Source of the DNA: Arthrobacter sp. 9V
Lineage (GTDB): Bacteria; Actinomycetota; Actinomycetes; Actinomycetales; Micrococcaceae
Direction: 5' to 3'
NCBI RefSeq assembly: GCF_902506065.1
Contig: NZ_LR732912.1
Coordinates: forward strand, 852,387-916,386
Length of the DNA stretch: 64,000 nucleotides
The notes under the pieces: model-generated
Databases searched by the model: none
What the model saw: the letters and a program-made list of their open reading frames with translations, nothing else
What the model was told of the DNA's origin: nothing
Shown: positions 1-8,469 of the stretch, one piece after another
Position numbering within the stretch: position 1 is the first letter of the stretch
How the letters are laid out: every line of letters starts with the position of its first letter
Position numbers and translations under genes: made by a program

Positions 1-39
1 AACGGCTTGGAATTCCGGCTGGCCAAGTACGGCGCGTAA
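1..39 (+). CDS. 3' end of an unidentified upstream gene (partial)
   Basis: Frame 1 is open from the window edge to a TAA at 37-39 and encodes the last 12 residues, NGLEFRLAKYGA. The fragment is too short to assign to a family. It is called because the frame ends cleanly before a non-coding stretch and the next gene starts at 267. A chance open frame of this length cannot be excluded. The rest of 40-266 shows no convincing gene; it should hold the promoter of the next gene. Confidence 0.35.
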   Translation, partial: NGLEFRLAKYGA

Positions 40-266
40 CGGCAGATGGGAACGCCCTCACCGGAGCAGACGTCACCGCGCACGCCGCGACTACCCTAAT
101 TACCTCGAGGTCAAACCCCTACCGCTGTTGAAGTCTTCCGCAGGCACCCGGCTGGGCGTAATCTTGCCAACACATTGCCCCGGTACGCGGCCGAATGGTG
201 GGCGAGCCGCAGCGTCCTTTCATGCGGATTGCCGGAGCCCCACAAAGCGGTACGAAGGGGAACATC

Positions 267-1169
267 ATGGCAACTCATCATGGACGACGGCGGCACTCGG
301 CCTTTGCAGGCGGACTCGCCATCCTGGCACTTTGCTTAGGATTCACAGCCAGTCCGGCGACTGCCGCCCCACCGCCACCTGTGGATTACGTGGCGCTCGG
401 AGATTCTTCCACGGCCGGCACCGGCGCGGATGGACTCTATGCCCCGCTTCCGGCAATTCCTTGCTGGCAGAGTGAGGGCGGCTACGCGGACATCGTTGAC
501 GCATCACCCCGCGTGACACTCGTGGTGAACGCCGCCTGCCACGGCGCGTTCCTAGGCCCGATCGGAACGTCGAAACCTGTTGCTCAGCAAATTGCCGAAT
601 TGAGCGGCGGAGCCCTCAACAGCGGGACAGACTTGGTGAGCATTACAGCTGGTGCGCTCGACGCCGGAAGCGGGCTCGCGTTACAGGCGTGTTCTACTCC
701 GGACACGGCGCTTTGTGCGGCGACGGTTACCGGGGTCCTTGAAAATTTGAAGTCCGGAGCCCTCCAAACTGCTCTGGCAACCACTTATCAGGGCATCCAA
801 CTGGCAGCCCCGGATGCTGTGATTGCAGTCCTGGGCTATCCGCGGCTGTTTGATCCTTCCCAGGGAGCCATCCTCATCAACGGCATCCCCGTGGTCCCTG
901 TCCAGAACCAAATACTGGTGAATCAAGCAATCGACGCCCTCAACGCAACCATCGCGGCGGCCGTCCAAAGCAGCGGGACCAACGCCGTCTTTATCGACGT
1001 GACCAAACGTTTCCTCGGCCACGCCGTCAACTCGGATAATCCATGGATCGTACTCGACTTGACCCAGCCGTTTGCTGACGCCAATTTCCATCCGAACGAC
1101 TCAGGACATGGCGCCTACGCATCGGCCTTGCTTTCCTCGGTGAAGCTAACCCAGCTCGCAAAGCGGTAA
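267..1169 (+). CDS. Secreted SGNH/GDSL-family hydrolase
   Basis: The 300-residue product starts with an Arg-rich n-region, a hydrophobic segment and a Sec-type cleavage site (ATA-A) near residue 34, so it is probably exported. Just after it comes VALGDSSTAGTG, the block I motif with the nucleophilic Ser of SGNH hydrolases. Near the C-terminus FHPNDSGHGAYA supplies the Asp-x-x-His pair of block V. Known family members are esterases or lipases acting on acyl esters; the substrate here is unknown. ATG 267 is chosen over an upstream in-frame ATG at 195 because GAAGGGG lies just before it and the signal peptide begins directly after it. The gene stands alone and is followed by a hairpin shared with the convergent operon. 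Confidence 0.85.
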   Translation: MATHHGRRRHSAFAGGLAILALCLGFTASPATAAPPPPVDYVALGDSSTAGTGADGLYAPLPAIPCWQSEGGYADIVDASPRVTLVVNAACHGAFLGPIGTSKPVAQQIAELSGGALNSGTDLVSITAGALDAGSGLALQACSTPDTALCAATVTGVLENLKSGALQTALATTYQGIQLAAPDAVIAVLGYPRLFDPSQGAILINGIPVVPVQNQILVNQAIDALNATIAAAVQSSGTNAVFIDVTKRFLGHAVNSDNPWIVLDLTQPFADANFHPNDSGHGAYASALLSSVKLTQLAKR

Positions 1170-1181
1170 AGCGCGAGTTAA

Positions 1182-1232
1182 GGGGTGAGCTCTTGGCGGT
1201 AAGCGAACGCTATACATCCGAGAACTCACCCC
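1182..1232. terminator. Imperfect hairpin between convergent genes
   Basis: GGGGTGAG at 1182-1189 with the following TCT pairs with AGAACTCACCCC at 1221-1232, giving a stem of about 12 bp with one or two mismatches and a long loop. It lies between the convergent hydrolase gene and the sugar operon. No clear T-tract follows, so termination is only inferred. Confidence 0.4.
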
Positions 1233-1237
1233 CGACT

Positions 1238-1278
1238 CTCAGCGAAGGCCCCTCAGCGAAGGGCCCCCTCAGCGAAGG
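1238..1278 (+). repeat. Three copies of an 11-bp direct repeat
   Basis: CTCAGCGAAGG occurs at 1238-1248, 1252-1262 and 1268-1278, separated by GC-rich spacers of 3 and 5 bp. It lies just after the stop of the convergent sugar operon. Function unknown; it may be a slippage product. Confidence 0.6.
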
Positions 1279-1295
1279 CTACGATCGAGTGCCCG

Positions 1296-2429
1296 TCACA
1301 ACGCCACGCTTTGACCGGCCAATGCACTCCGGACGGACGTCCATGACTTCAGGATCTCCAGCACCGCGGGGTCCCGTTCGGCCAGGATGGCTTGTTGGTA
1401 CGAGTCCTCCAGCAGCGAATCCACGGACACCCGTGCGCCGGTGGAGGCGCTGAGGACGGCGGCCTCCACCATGGCCAGACTCATGATGTTCTGATGAACC
1501 TGGCCCATCGGAGTGCTTCCCGTACGGATGGCGGACACGAAGTCCCGCAAGGATCCGGCAATTTCCTGGCCCGGATCCTCAAGACCCGCTGCGTTCCCGG
1601 ACACAGGAACGGAAGAGACTGGCTCGTTGTCGCCGTCCCACAGGACAGTTCCGTGCTCTCCGCTGATCCGCCACGATGCATTCCATGAGGTTTCCTGGCC
1701 CGGGCTGCACCAGCTCCCGGTGAACACGAAGCGCTCGCCGCCGGTCATCTCGAAGATGGCCGTGGAGCCTGCATCTCCCCGGTACCAGCTCCAGGAAGGG
1801 TTGTACTCCTCGCAGAACACGGAGACGGGGTCGGCGTCGAGGAGGAAGCGGGCCATGTCGAACTGGTGGATGGCCATGTCCAGCAGGAGCGGATGATCCA
1901 TGGCGTCTCGGAATCCGCCGAAATGTGGGGCTTTGAAGAACTCGGCCGAGACGATGCCCACGGAACCCAGAGATGAAGAGAGACGCTTGGCCGAGATCAG
2001 GTGCCGGTTGTATCGCCGTGACTGGCTGACCATGAACAGCTGACCGTGGAGCTCCGCAGCGGCGGCCAAGGAGAGGCCCTGCGCCACCGTTGAAGCTACT
2101 GGTTTCTCACCGAGGACCGGCAGGCCAGCGGCCAGCGCTTCGGTGGTGACTGGATGATGCGCGGCAGGGACAGTGACGTTGATGACGGCTTGGGCTCCGA
2201 CGTCGGACGCCAACCGGGCGGTTCGGTCACCTACCGCGAGGTCGGGTCGGCCCAAGGATGCCGCCGCTTCAACAGCGGCCTTAAGGTCCAAATCAACGAT
2301 GCCCGCCAGCTCAACCAACGGCGATTCCTCCACCGTCCGAAGCCATGCGCGGCCCATGCCCCCGGCGCCGACAACAATGACGCGAAGGGGAGCGCCGTCG
2401 TCGGGAATGGTAGCGAAAGATGTGCTCAC
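1296..2429 (-). CDS. Gfo/Idh/MocA-family oxidoreductase (ThuB-like)
   Basis: The 377-residue protein has the N-terminal dinucleotide-binding motif [11 protein letters not shown] near residues 18-28, then the EKP motif of this family (LGEKPVAST) and a C-terminal domain with the HQFD stretch that usually contributes to the sugar site. Family members are NAD(P)-dependent sugar dehydrogenases. The order binding protein, two permeases, ThuA, Gfo/Idh/MocA matches rhizobial thuEFG(K)AB, where ThuB oxidises disaccharides such as trehalose to 3-keto derivatives. A similar role here is inferred. The GTG start at 2429 overlaps the thuA-like stop in a GTGA junction, implying translational coupling. It is the last gene of the operon. 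Confidence 0.85.
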   Translation of the reverse strand: MSTSFATIPDDGAPLRVIVVGAGGMGRAWLRTVEESPLVELAGIVDLDLKAAVEAAASLGRPDLAVGDRTARLASDVGAQAVINVTVPAAHHPVTTEALAAGLPVLGEKPVASTVAQGLSLAAAAELHGQLFMVSQSRRYNRHLISAKRLSSSLGSVGIVSAEFFKAPHFGGFRDAMDHPLLLDMAIHQFDMARFLLDADPVSVFCEEYNPSWSWYRGDAGSTAIFEMTGGERFVFTGSWCSPGQETSWNASWRISGEHGTVLWDGDNEPVSSVPVSGNAAGLEDPGQEIAGSLRDFVSAIRTGSTPMGQVHQNIMSLAMVEAAVLSASTGARVSVDSLLEDSYQQAILAERDPAVLEILKSWTSVRSALAGQSVAL

Positions 2430-3199
2430 GCGTTGGCCCCCTGGTAGCTCTTACCGTTGAAGAAGTCGCCGGTTTCATACCGCAGGAGTTCGGGTACGGC
2501 GCGTTCCGGGCGGTCGGTGACGGCCCACTCCACGGCGTTGGCGATGACTCGCCGGACGTCCTTGTGGTGATACACGGGGTAGTCCTGGTCGCCGGGACTG
2601 AAGAAGAAAATTTTGCCGTGACCGCGGCGGAAGGTGCAGCCGGACCGGAACACTTCGCCGCCGCTGAAGGAGCTGATGAATACCAGTTCTTCAGGCGTGG
2701 GGATATCGAAGAATTCGCCGTACATTTCCTGCTGCGGGATCTCTATGGGGTGCGGAATGCCCTTGGCGATGGGGTGTGTGGGATCCACGGTCCACACCAG
2801 TTCGCGGTCCTGCTCCGAGCGCCAACGCAGCGTGCATGAGGTGCCCATGAGCTTGGTGAAAATCTTGGACCAATGCCCGGAATGCAGCACAATCAGGCCC
2901 ATTCCGGCCAGGACGTGGCGGTGGACGCGCTCCACAATCTGGTCATCAACATCTGCGTGGGACATGTGCCCCCACCAGGTCAGGACGTCAGTGTTGGCCA
3001 GGACTTCTTCAGTGAGGCCGTGTTCAGGTTCGTCCAGGGTTGCGGTCCGGACCTCGACGCCGGCACCCAGGTTCTCCTCGATGCCCGCCTTGACGGCGCC
3101 GTGCATGCCGTCCGGGTAGAGTCGGGCCACCAGTTCATCGCGTTTCTCGTGGCGGTTCTCGGACCACACAGTGACGCGGATGGGCTTGCTCTCAGTCAT
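2426..3199 (-). CDS. ThuA-domain protein (trehalose-utilisation family)
   Basis: This 257-residue protein matches the ThuA family along its length. It begins with a strand ([13 protein letters not shown]), followed by [14 protein letters not shown], a [12 protein letters not shown] core typical of the class I amidotransferase-like fold, and a C-terminal [19 protein letters not shown] segment. In rhizobia ThuA acts with ThuB on 3-keto disaccharides; the chemistry here is inferred from this pairing. A strong site, AAAGGAG, precedes ATG 3199. The permease gene ends 29 bp upstream and the oxidoreductase overlaps downstream by 4 bp, so the genes are probably co-transcribed. Confidence 0.85.
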   Translation of the reverse strand: MTESKPIRVTVWSENRHEKRDELVARLYPDGMHGAVKAGIEENLGAGVEVRTATLDEPEHGLTEEVLANTDVLTWWGHMSHADVDDQIVERVHRHVLAGMGLIVLHSGHWSKIFTKLMGTSCTLRWRSEQDRELVWTVDPTHPIAKGIPHPIEIPQQEMYGEFFDIPTPEELVFISSFSGGEVFRSGCTFRRGHGKIFFFSPGDQDYPVYHHKDVRRVIANAVEWAVTDRPERAVPELLRYETGDFFNGKSYQGANA

Positions 3200-3228
3200 G
3201 ATTTCTCCTTTGAAGGTATGGGAGCGGT

Positions 3229-4086
3229 CTACTTGACCGCACCGCCGGTAGTCCCGGCGGCGATGTATTTTTGGGCCGCGACCAGCAGGACGATTGCCGG
3301 GATGGAGGCCAGGACCGCCGTCGCCATGACCGAACTCCAGTCATTCACGTAGGCGCCGATGTACTGGAAGATGCCCAAGGTGACGGGCCGGACGGCCTCG
3401 GTAGTGGTGAGGGTCAGGGCGAAGAGGAAGTCACTCCATGCGAACAGGAACGTGAAAAGCCCCGCGGTAATCAGGGAATTCCTGCTCAGCGGAAGCACAA
3501 TGGACCAGAACGCCCGGACGTGGCCTGCTCCGTCCACCCGTGCGGCCTCGATCACCGAGGCCGGCATGCCGTTCATGAAGGCCCTGATGATGAGGATTGC
3601 GAACGGGATGCCGTGGGCCGAGTCGGCCAGGATCAAGCCCGGGATGGAGTTGAGCAGGCCGAGATCGTTGTAAGCGGTGTACAAGGCGTTGGCCACCACA
3701 ATCCCCGGGATCATCTGGCTGATGAGGATTGCGAACAGGACCACTCCTGCGCCGCGGACCTTGAAGTAGGCCAGCGCGTAGGCCGCAGGGGCTGCGATAG
3801 CCAGGCTCAGCGCCACGCTTCCCAGAGAGATGATAAGGCTGCTCCCCAAGTTGCCGGCTTGCTCGTTGATGGCAGTGGCGTAGCCGGTGAAGTCGGGCTT
3901 TACCGGGAACCACGAGGTTTCCAAGGTGGTGCCGTTGGGTTGCAGGGAGGCGTTGACCATCCAATAGACCGGGAACAGCATGATGGCCAGAAAGAAGATG
4001 GCCAGTGCCGTGTAGCCCCAGTTCTTGCGTCCCGTCGCCTGTGGGCGGATGCCTTGGCGCGGGCGTGCTTTCAGTGCGGTTGTCAT
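3229..4086 (-). CDS. Carbohydrate ABC transporter permease, MalG type (ThuG-like)
   Basis: The 285-residue product has about six membrane segments, the first near residues 22-45 ([18 protein letters not shown]). It carries the EAA loop [21 protein letters not shown] near residue 190, which docks to the ATPase. It therefore belongs to the MalG side of CUT1 sugar importers. ATG 4086 is chosen although the frame is open further upstream, because the longer form would overlap the other permease and add a Cys/Trp-rich unlikely N-terminus. It begins 7 bp after the ThuF-like gene ends. No ATP-binding subunit is encoded nearby, so an ATPase elsewhere (MsiK type in actinobacteria) probably serves it. 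Confidence 0.88.
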   Translation of the reverse strand: MTTALKARPRQGIRPQATGRKNWGYTALAIFFLAIMLFPVYWMVNASLQPNGTTLETSWFPVKPDFTGYATAINEQAGNLGSSLIISLGSVALSLAIAAPAAYALAYFKVRGAGVVLFAILISQMIPGIVVANALYTAYNDLGLLNSIPGLILADSAHGIPFAILIIRAFMNGMPASVIEAARVDGAGHVRAFWSIVLPLSRNSLITAGLFTFLFAWSDFLFALTLTTTEAVRPVTLGIFQYIGAYVNDWSSVMATAVLASIPAIVLLVAAQKYIAAGTTGGAVK

Positions 4087-4093
4087 GGTGTCC

Positions 4094-5083
4094 TCACTCG
4101 TCCACTGCACGTCGGCTGGCCCGCAGGTACAGCACTGCGAAGACCAGGGAGATGACCACCAGTACGTTGCCCAGTGCCGCACCTTCACCGAACTTGAATT
4201 CGTGGAAGGACAGGTTGTAGGACTGCGTGGCAATGGTTTGGGTGGAGTTGGCCGGCCCGCCGTTGGTCAGGCCCAAGATGATGTCCAGCACCTTGAGCGT
4301 GTACACCACGCCGAGCACCAGGACCACGCTCACCACCGGCCGCAGCATGGGCCAGGTGATATGCCGGAAAGCCTTCCAGCCGGTGGCGCCGTCCAGCGAT
4401 CCGGCCTCATACAGTTCGTCCGGGATTTCCTGCAATCCGCCATAGAGGATTGTCAGGTTGAACGGGATGCCGATCCAGATGTTCACGCCCACCACGGCAA
4501 TGAGCGCCAATGACGTGCTGGTGAGCCACGGGATGCCGGTATCGATGATGCCGAGGTCTCCCAGGAAACGGTTCAGCGCGCCACTGTCCTTATCCAGGAT
4601 CCAGCGCCACACGGCACTGGAAACGATCAAGGGGAGCAGCCACGGAAGCAGGAGCAGGGACCGCAGGATGCCGTTGAGCGGGAACTTGCGCTGGAAGAAG
4701 ATGGCAAGCGCAAGCCCGATCACGAACTGCCCGATGATGGAGCCGATGGTGAACAAAACAGTGTTCAGCAGTGAGGTCGAGAACAACGACGACTGCAATA
4801 CAGTCACGTAGTTTGTGAACCCTACCCATGGGGCTTCTCCGGTGAAGAAAGTGGAGGTGGTGTATTCCTGGAAACTCATCACCACGTTCTTGACTACCGG
4901 ATAGCCGAAGAACAGTGTCATGTAGACCACGGCGGGAACCAGGAACAGCCACTGGAAGAGGCGCTCGCGGCGTTGACGGGGGCGGCGCCTTGGTGAGGGC
5001 TTTTCTGCACCGGGGCCGTGAGCCTTCACGACTCCGCCGGCGGCCCGCCCCTCTGAATGAGGTAGATCAGTTGCTAATGACAT
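4094..5083 (-). CDS. Carbohydrate ABC transporter permease, MalF type (ThuF-like)
   Basis: The 329-residue protein has a basic cytoplasmic N-terminus rich in Arg and Pro (SPRRRPRQRRERL), then about six membrane helices from residue 45 on. The EAA loop EAGSLDGATGWKAFRHITWPM near residue 225 marks it as an ABC inner-membrane component. It should pair with the MalG-type permease encoded 7 bp downstream and receive sugar from the lipoprotein encoded just upstream. The Shine-Dalgarno signal before ATG 5083 is weak. It starts 11 bp after the binding-protein stop, consistent with read-through translation in one operon. Confidence 0.88.
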   Translation of the reverse strand: MSLATDLPHSEGRAAGGVVKAHGPGAEKPSPRRRPRQRRERLFQWLFLVPAVVYMTLFFGYPVVKNVVMSFQEYTTSTFFTGEAPWVGFTNYVTVLQSSLFSTSLLNTVLFTIGSIIGQFVIGLALAIFFQRKFPLNGILRSLLLLPWLLPLIVSSAVWRWILDKDSGALNRFLGDLGIIDTGIPWLTSTSLALIAVVGVNIWIGIPFNLTILYGGLQEIPDELYEAGSLDGATGWKAFRHITWPMLRPVVSVVLVLGVVYTLKVLDIILGLTNGGPANSTQTIATQSYNLSFHEFKFGEGAALGNVLVVISLVFAVLYLRASRRAVDE

Positions 5084-5094
5084 GACGGGGGTGC

Positions 5095-6330
5095 CTACTG
5101 ACCCTGGGCTTGCTTGAGCGCGTCAGCGGGTGAGGCGTTGCCCGTCAGCGAAGTCTGGATTGCGGTGTAGATTTTGGTGGCTTGGGCGGGCCATTCCTCG
5201 CCGAGCTGGCCGGTACGTGCACGGGCTGTTTTGATCAGCTCGGTGAATGTGGCGAGCTTGGGGTTGTCGCTGGCGAACTTGTCCGAGAGCGTGGTCTTGG
5301 AGGGGATGGTGTTGCGGGCCGTGGCCATGGCCAGCTGGTTCTCGTCGCTGTTCATGCAGGCAACCATCTCCGCTGCCTTTGCCTGCCGGGCCTTGTTGCC
5401 GGTCTGCGGGACAGTCCATACCTCGCCGCCGAGCGGAGCCACGGACGTCTGACCCGCTTCACGCACGGGAATCTTCACAACGCCGTACTGAAGCGTGGGT
5501 TGCTTGTCCAAGGCCGGGATCTGCCAGGGCCCGTTGACCATCATGGCTGCCTTGCCGGCCAGGAACTGGTCCTTGACGTCAGCCTGCGTCCAGTTGAGGG
5601 CGGATGATGATACTGAACCGCTCTTCACTAAATCCGTCCAGAGCTGCAGTGCCTGCTCGGTCTGTTTGGTGTTGATGTTCTTCTCATCACCGCCGTTGGA
5701 CCACATAACGGGAAGGAACTGCCAGGTGCCCTCGTAGGTGGGGTTGGCGTTGAAGGCGAGTCCGTACTGGTCTCCCGCGGTGAGCTTCGCGGAAGCCGCC
5801 TTGAGTTCGTCCCACGTAGTAGGGGGAGTGACGCCGGCAGCAGCCAAGATGTCCTTGTTGTAGAACAGCGCGATGGTGTTCACTGTGGGTGCCAACCCGT
5901 AGACCTTGTCCTTATAGGTGCCGGCGCTGAGCACGCCTTCAGCGAAGTTCTCCGTGCTGACCTTGAAATCGGACAGGGGAGCCAGGGCGCCCGTGGCTGC
6001 GATTTGCTGAAGGTCAGGGTTGTCCAACATGAGAACGTCCGGGAGTGTCTTGGAGGAGGACTGTTGAAGGACTTTGGAAATGAGGGATTTTCCAGGAACA
6101 GTTTCCCGTTTGACGGTCACGCCCAGCTGGGTGCCGCACTTGGTGAGCGCATCGCCAATGAAGGACTTGTCCGGCTCGTTGTTGTAGTAGTCCATCACGG
6201 AGAGCTCGGTGACAGCCTCGGAGGATGACGCGGCTGTGGAGGAACCGCAGCCGGAGAGGGCTAACGGCAGGCCCACCAGGGCGGCCACGGCCAGAGCGAG
6301 CGGACGGGATGTCTTTTGTGCTGACTTCAT
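5095..6330 (-). CDS. Sugar-binding lipoprotein of an ABC importer (ThuE-like)
   Basis: The 411-residue protein begins with a lipoprotein signal ending LALSGC, so Cys28 would be lipidated and the mature protein held on the outer face of the membrane. The fold signature is that of family 1 extracellular solute-binding proteins: a Tyr/Asn-rich N-terminal strand, VYGLAPTVNTIALFYNKDIL near residue 140, and AAMMVNGPW near residue 260. It would present a disaccharide or similar sugar to the two permeases downstream. The start ATG has AAGGA 9 nt upstream. Two tandem palindromes about 30-55 bp upstream suggest repression by the LacI-type regulator encoded next to it. Confidence 0.9.
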   Translation of the reverse strand: MKSAQKTSRPLALAVAALVGLPLALSGCGSSTAASSSEAVTELSVMDYYNNEPDKSFIGDALTKCGTQLGVTVKRETVPGKSLISKVLQQSSSKTLPDVLMLDNPDLQQIAATGALAPLSDFKVSTENFAEGVLSAGTYKDKVYGLAPTVNTIALFYNKDILAAAGVTPPTTWDELKAASAKLTAGDQYGLAFNANPTYEGTWQFLPVMWSNGGDEKNINTKQTEQALQLWTDLVKSGSVSSSALNWTQADVKDQFLAGKAAMMVNGPWQIPALDKQPTLQYGVVKIPVREAGQTSVAPLGGEVWTVPQTGNKARQAKAAEMVACMNSDENQLAMATARNTIPSKTTLSDKFASDNPKLATFTELIKTARARTGQLGEEWPAQATKIYTAIQTSLTGNASPADALKQAQGQ

Positions 6331-6361
6331 TGTCTGTTCCTTTTTCTGGGGATCGATTTAT

Positions 6362-6386
6362 CGATGCGTATCGACGATGCGTATCG
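6362..6386 (-). promoter_or_regulatory. Tandem LacI-type operators before the sugar operon
   Basis: CGATGCGTATCG occurs twice, at 6362-6373 and 6375-6386, with centres 13 bp apart. Each is a 12-bp near-palindrome with one mismatched pair. A related partial copy (ATCGATTTATCGAT) lies just downstream on the transcript side. The same two-site arrangement with the same 13-bp step occurs before the adjacent LacI gene. Binding by that regulator is inferred from position and symmetry. Confidence 0.75.
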
Positions 6387-6430
6387 ATGAGTTCGGAAAC
6401 GAAGGTAGAGCAGGTGACTACAGGAGGGTC

Positions 6431-7453
6431 TTAGCTGCCGTTAGGTGGACGGAGCGTGCTTGAACGGTGCGTAATGACCGTGGGTACCAGTTCCAGGGAT
6501 TCGTGTGGTCCGTGGTTCTCGGCTTCGAGGAGGTCGCAGATGATCTTGACCGCCCGGCGGGAAACTTCTGCCGGGCGGAGGTCGATGGTGGAGAGCGGAA
6601 TCGGCTGGAGTTCAGCCAGCGTGGGGGAGGCGCTGCCAATGACGGAGACGTCCACGCCCGGTGTCAGGCCCCGGCTGGTGAGCACCCGGCGGAGAACGTC
6701 CTGGACGGTCCCGTCCGGTGCGATGAAAGCAGGAACGCCGGTAGTTTCAGCTAAAGCCTTGTCCACCGAGGCGGCTATGACGTCGCGATCGGTGCCGCCC
6801 GGAAGGTGGAGCACCGCCACACCGGCATCGCGGGCGGCCTTGCTGGTGCCGGAAGTGAAGCGTTCAACGTAGTTCACGTGGCGCTCCACTACTTCAGGCT
6901 GCCAGCCGATCACGGAGATCACAGTGTGCCCGGCAGCGGCGAGGTCTTGGACGCATTGTTCCCCGGCCATCTCGAAATCAGCATCGATGCAGACCAAACC
7001 GGAGGGGTCGTGCGGGATTCCAATCAGCACCACAGGGACGTTGAGGCTTCGGACCACGGGAAGGCGTTCATCGTCCCCTTCTACCTGCATGAGGATCAGG
7101 CCATCACAAATCTGCTGGCCCACCACGCGCTTCAGTCCGGGCGCACCTTCGTCCTCGGTGACCAGGAGGATGTCGTGATCATAGAGCCGGGCGGTGTTGG
7201 CGATCACGGAGACGAACTCCATGATCGAGGCCATGTGTAGCTCCGGTATGAAAGGGATAACCAAGCCGATAACCCGCGTCTTGCGGCTGGCCAGCGCCCG
7301 GGCTCCGGCGTTGGGCTGGTAGGTCAACTGCTGTATGGCGTCTTCAACCTTTTTGCGGGTCTTCTCGGAGATCGGCCGCTTGCCACTCAGTACGTAGGAA
7401 ACTGTGCTTTGAGCTACTCCGGCGGCCTGGGCTACGTCTTTGCTGGTGGGCAT
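6431..7453 (-). CDS. LacI-family transcriptional regulator of the sugar operon
   Basis: The 340-residue protein opens with a LacI-type helix-turn-helix (KDVAQAAGVAQSTVSYVL, residues 4-21) and hinge region (GKRPISEKTRKKV), followed by a periplasmic-binding-protein-like effector domain with VIGLVIPFIPELHMASIMEF near residue 65. The known family role is repression relieved by a sugar ligand. ATG 7453 is chosen because AAGGAGG lies 7 nt upstream and the DNA-binding motif follows at once; a longer frame to 7540 runs through the operators. The gene lies upstream of, and parallel to, the transporter genes. Matching tandem palindromes before both suggest autoregulation plus operon control. Confidence 0.9.
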   Translation of the reverse strand: MPTSKDVAQAAGVAQSTVSYVLSGKRPISEKTRKKVEDAIQQLTYQPNAGARALASRKTRVIGLVIPFIPELHMASIMEFVSVIANTARLYDHDILLVTEDEGAPGLKRVVGQQICDGLILMQVEGDDERLPVVRSLNVPVVLIGIPHDPSGLVCIDADFEMAGEQCVQDLAAAGHTVISVIGWQPEVVERHVNYVERFTSGTSKAARDAGVAVLHLPGGTDRDVIAASVDKALAETTGVPAFIAPDGTVQDVLRRVLTSRGLTPGVDVSVIGSASPTLAELQPIPLSTIDLRPAEVSRRAVKIICDLLEAENHGPHESLELVPTVITHRSSTLRPPNGS

Positions 7454-7499
7454 CCACTGACCTCCTTGTGCTCTCTCCTGAACAGTTTCCCTGGATTGT

Positions 7500-7524
7500 C
7501 GATACGTATCGTCGATGCGCATCG
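7500..7524 (-). promoter_or_regulatory. Tandem operators before the LacI-type regulator gene
   Basis: Two perfect 12-bp palindromes, CGATACGTATCG (7500-7511) and CGATGCGCATCG (7513-7524), sit with centres 13 bp apart, 47 bp before the regulator start. A possible -10 element (CATACT, minus strand) lies just upstream, so a bound repressor would block promoter clearance. The arrangement copies the one at 6362-6386. Confidence 0.78.
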
Positions 7525-7562
7525 AGAAAAAGTATGACATGGGTCACTCGCCCTCCGCAAGA

Positions 7563-7676
7563 CCCTCTTTCACGTCCCGCGTGCTTCAGGCGAACCTTCT
7601 CTCACTTCCCGCGTGCTTCAGGCGAACCCTCTTTCACGTCCCGCGTGCTTCAGGCGAACCCTCTTTCACGTCCCGC
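7563..7676 (+). repeat. 32-bp tandem repeat, 3.5 copies
   Basis: A 32-bp unit starting CCCTCTTTCACGTCCCGCG and ending GCTTCAGGCGAA is repeated head to tail at 7563-7594, 7595-7626 and 7627-7658, with a half copy at 7659-7676. The second copy carries several substitutions. It fills the space between the regulator promoter and the phosphatase gene. The first 16 bases recur once after paaZ at 16171-16186, so the unit contains a dispersed element. Function unknown. Confidence 0.85.
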
Positions 7677-7708
7677 CCAAAAGGCACCAATGTGATTAGC
7701 TGACACTT

Positions 7709-8443
7709 ATGGACGGGACTTCTTCAGCTCACCAAGGCGTCCACTGGGACGGCGCCGTCAACGCGTGGCGTATAGCCGGTGACGTTTACCGTATGGGCCG
7801 CCACGAATGGGTTACCGAATCCGGCTGGCAGCAGATGTACGACGACGGCGTCCGCACCGTGATCGATCTCCGCGCCTCGCGCGAGCGGCGGCAACGCGAC
7901 ACCGATCCTCAGGTGCCGGACGAAGTGAAGGCGCGTATCGCCGTCGTGCATTGCCCAACGGAAGATCCGGACCATAGGGACTTCAGCGAGCTTTTTGGCC
8001 CGTACCTCAAGGACCCCGCCCAGTATGCGGATTACCTTGAGCTGTTCGCTGACAAGATCGCTGCGGTCTTCAAAGCCATAGCGGCGTCCCCGGGCAAAGT
8101 GGTGGTGCACTGCTCTGCGGGCAGGGACCGCAGTGGCGTGATTGCGGTGATGCTGCAGCGATTGGCGGGCGCCGGCGATGAGGAGATCGTGCGCGGTTAC
8201 GAGCTCGCGGCGCGCGGGATTAATGAGCGGCATCGAACCCACGGGGCGCCGCACGCTCACGATCCCTACCTGTCCGACGCCGATCTTGAGGCGATGCTCA
8301 CCCAGCGGCGGAACAGTCTGCGGGCGTTCCTTTCCTCGCTCGACGCGGCCGGGTTCCTCACAGCGAACGGCGTCGCAGCGCCGGAGTTGGCTGCCGTCCG
8401 GACAAAGCTTGGAGTAGTCAGCGCTGCTAATATGCAGAGTTGA
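7709..8443 (+). CDS. Tyrosine/dual-specificity protein phosphatase
   Basis: The 244-residue protein carries the cysteine-phosphatase P-loop VVHCSAGRDRSG near residues 131-142, fitting HCx5R(S/T) with Cys as nucleophile. An upstream acidic stretch (STEDPDHRD-like, CPTEDPDHRDFSEL) may supply the general-acid Asp. The N-terminal RIAGDVYRMGRHEWVTESG and TVIDLRASRERR segments fit the Y_phosphatase3 group of bacterial tyrosine phosphatases. No signal peptide is seen, so it is probably cytoplasmic. The ribosome-binding site is weak. The glycosyltransferase gene follows closely, possibly as one transcript, but no functional link is evident. Confidence 0.82.
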   Translation: MDGTSSAHQGVHWDGAVNAWRIAGDVYRMGRHEWVTESGWQQMYDDGVRTVIDLRASRERRQRDTDPQVPDEVKARIAVVHCPTEDPDHRDFSELFGPYLKDPAQYADYLELFADKIAAVFKAIAASPGKVVVHCSAGRDRSGVIAVMLQRLAGAGDEEIVRGYELAARGINERHRTHGAPHAHDPYLSDADLEAMLTQRRNSLRAFLSSLDAAGFLTANGVAAPELAAVRTKLGVVSAANMQS

Positions 8444-8469
8444 CTGAACACCGAAATGGATGGACCCGT

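Noticed and set aside
3271..4155. Long plus-strand open frame opposite the MalG-type permease
   Set aside because: Antisense shadow of a well-supported permease gene; the translation is Gly/Asp/Arg-rich with no domain and no ribosome-binding site.
7563..7676. Possible CRISPR array
   Set aside because: The 32-bp units are directly adjacent without variable spacers and no cas gene is in the window.
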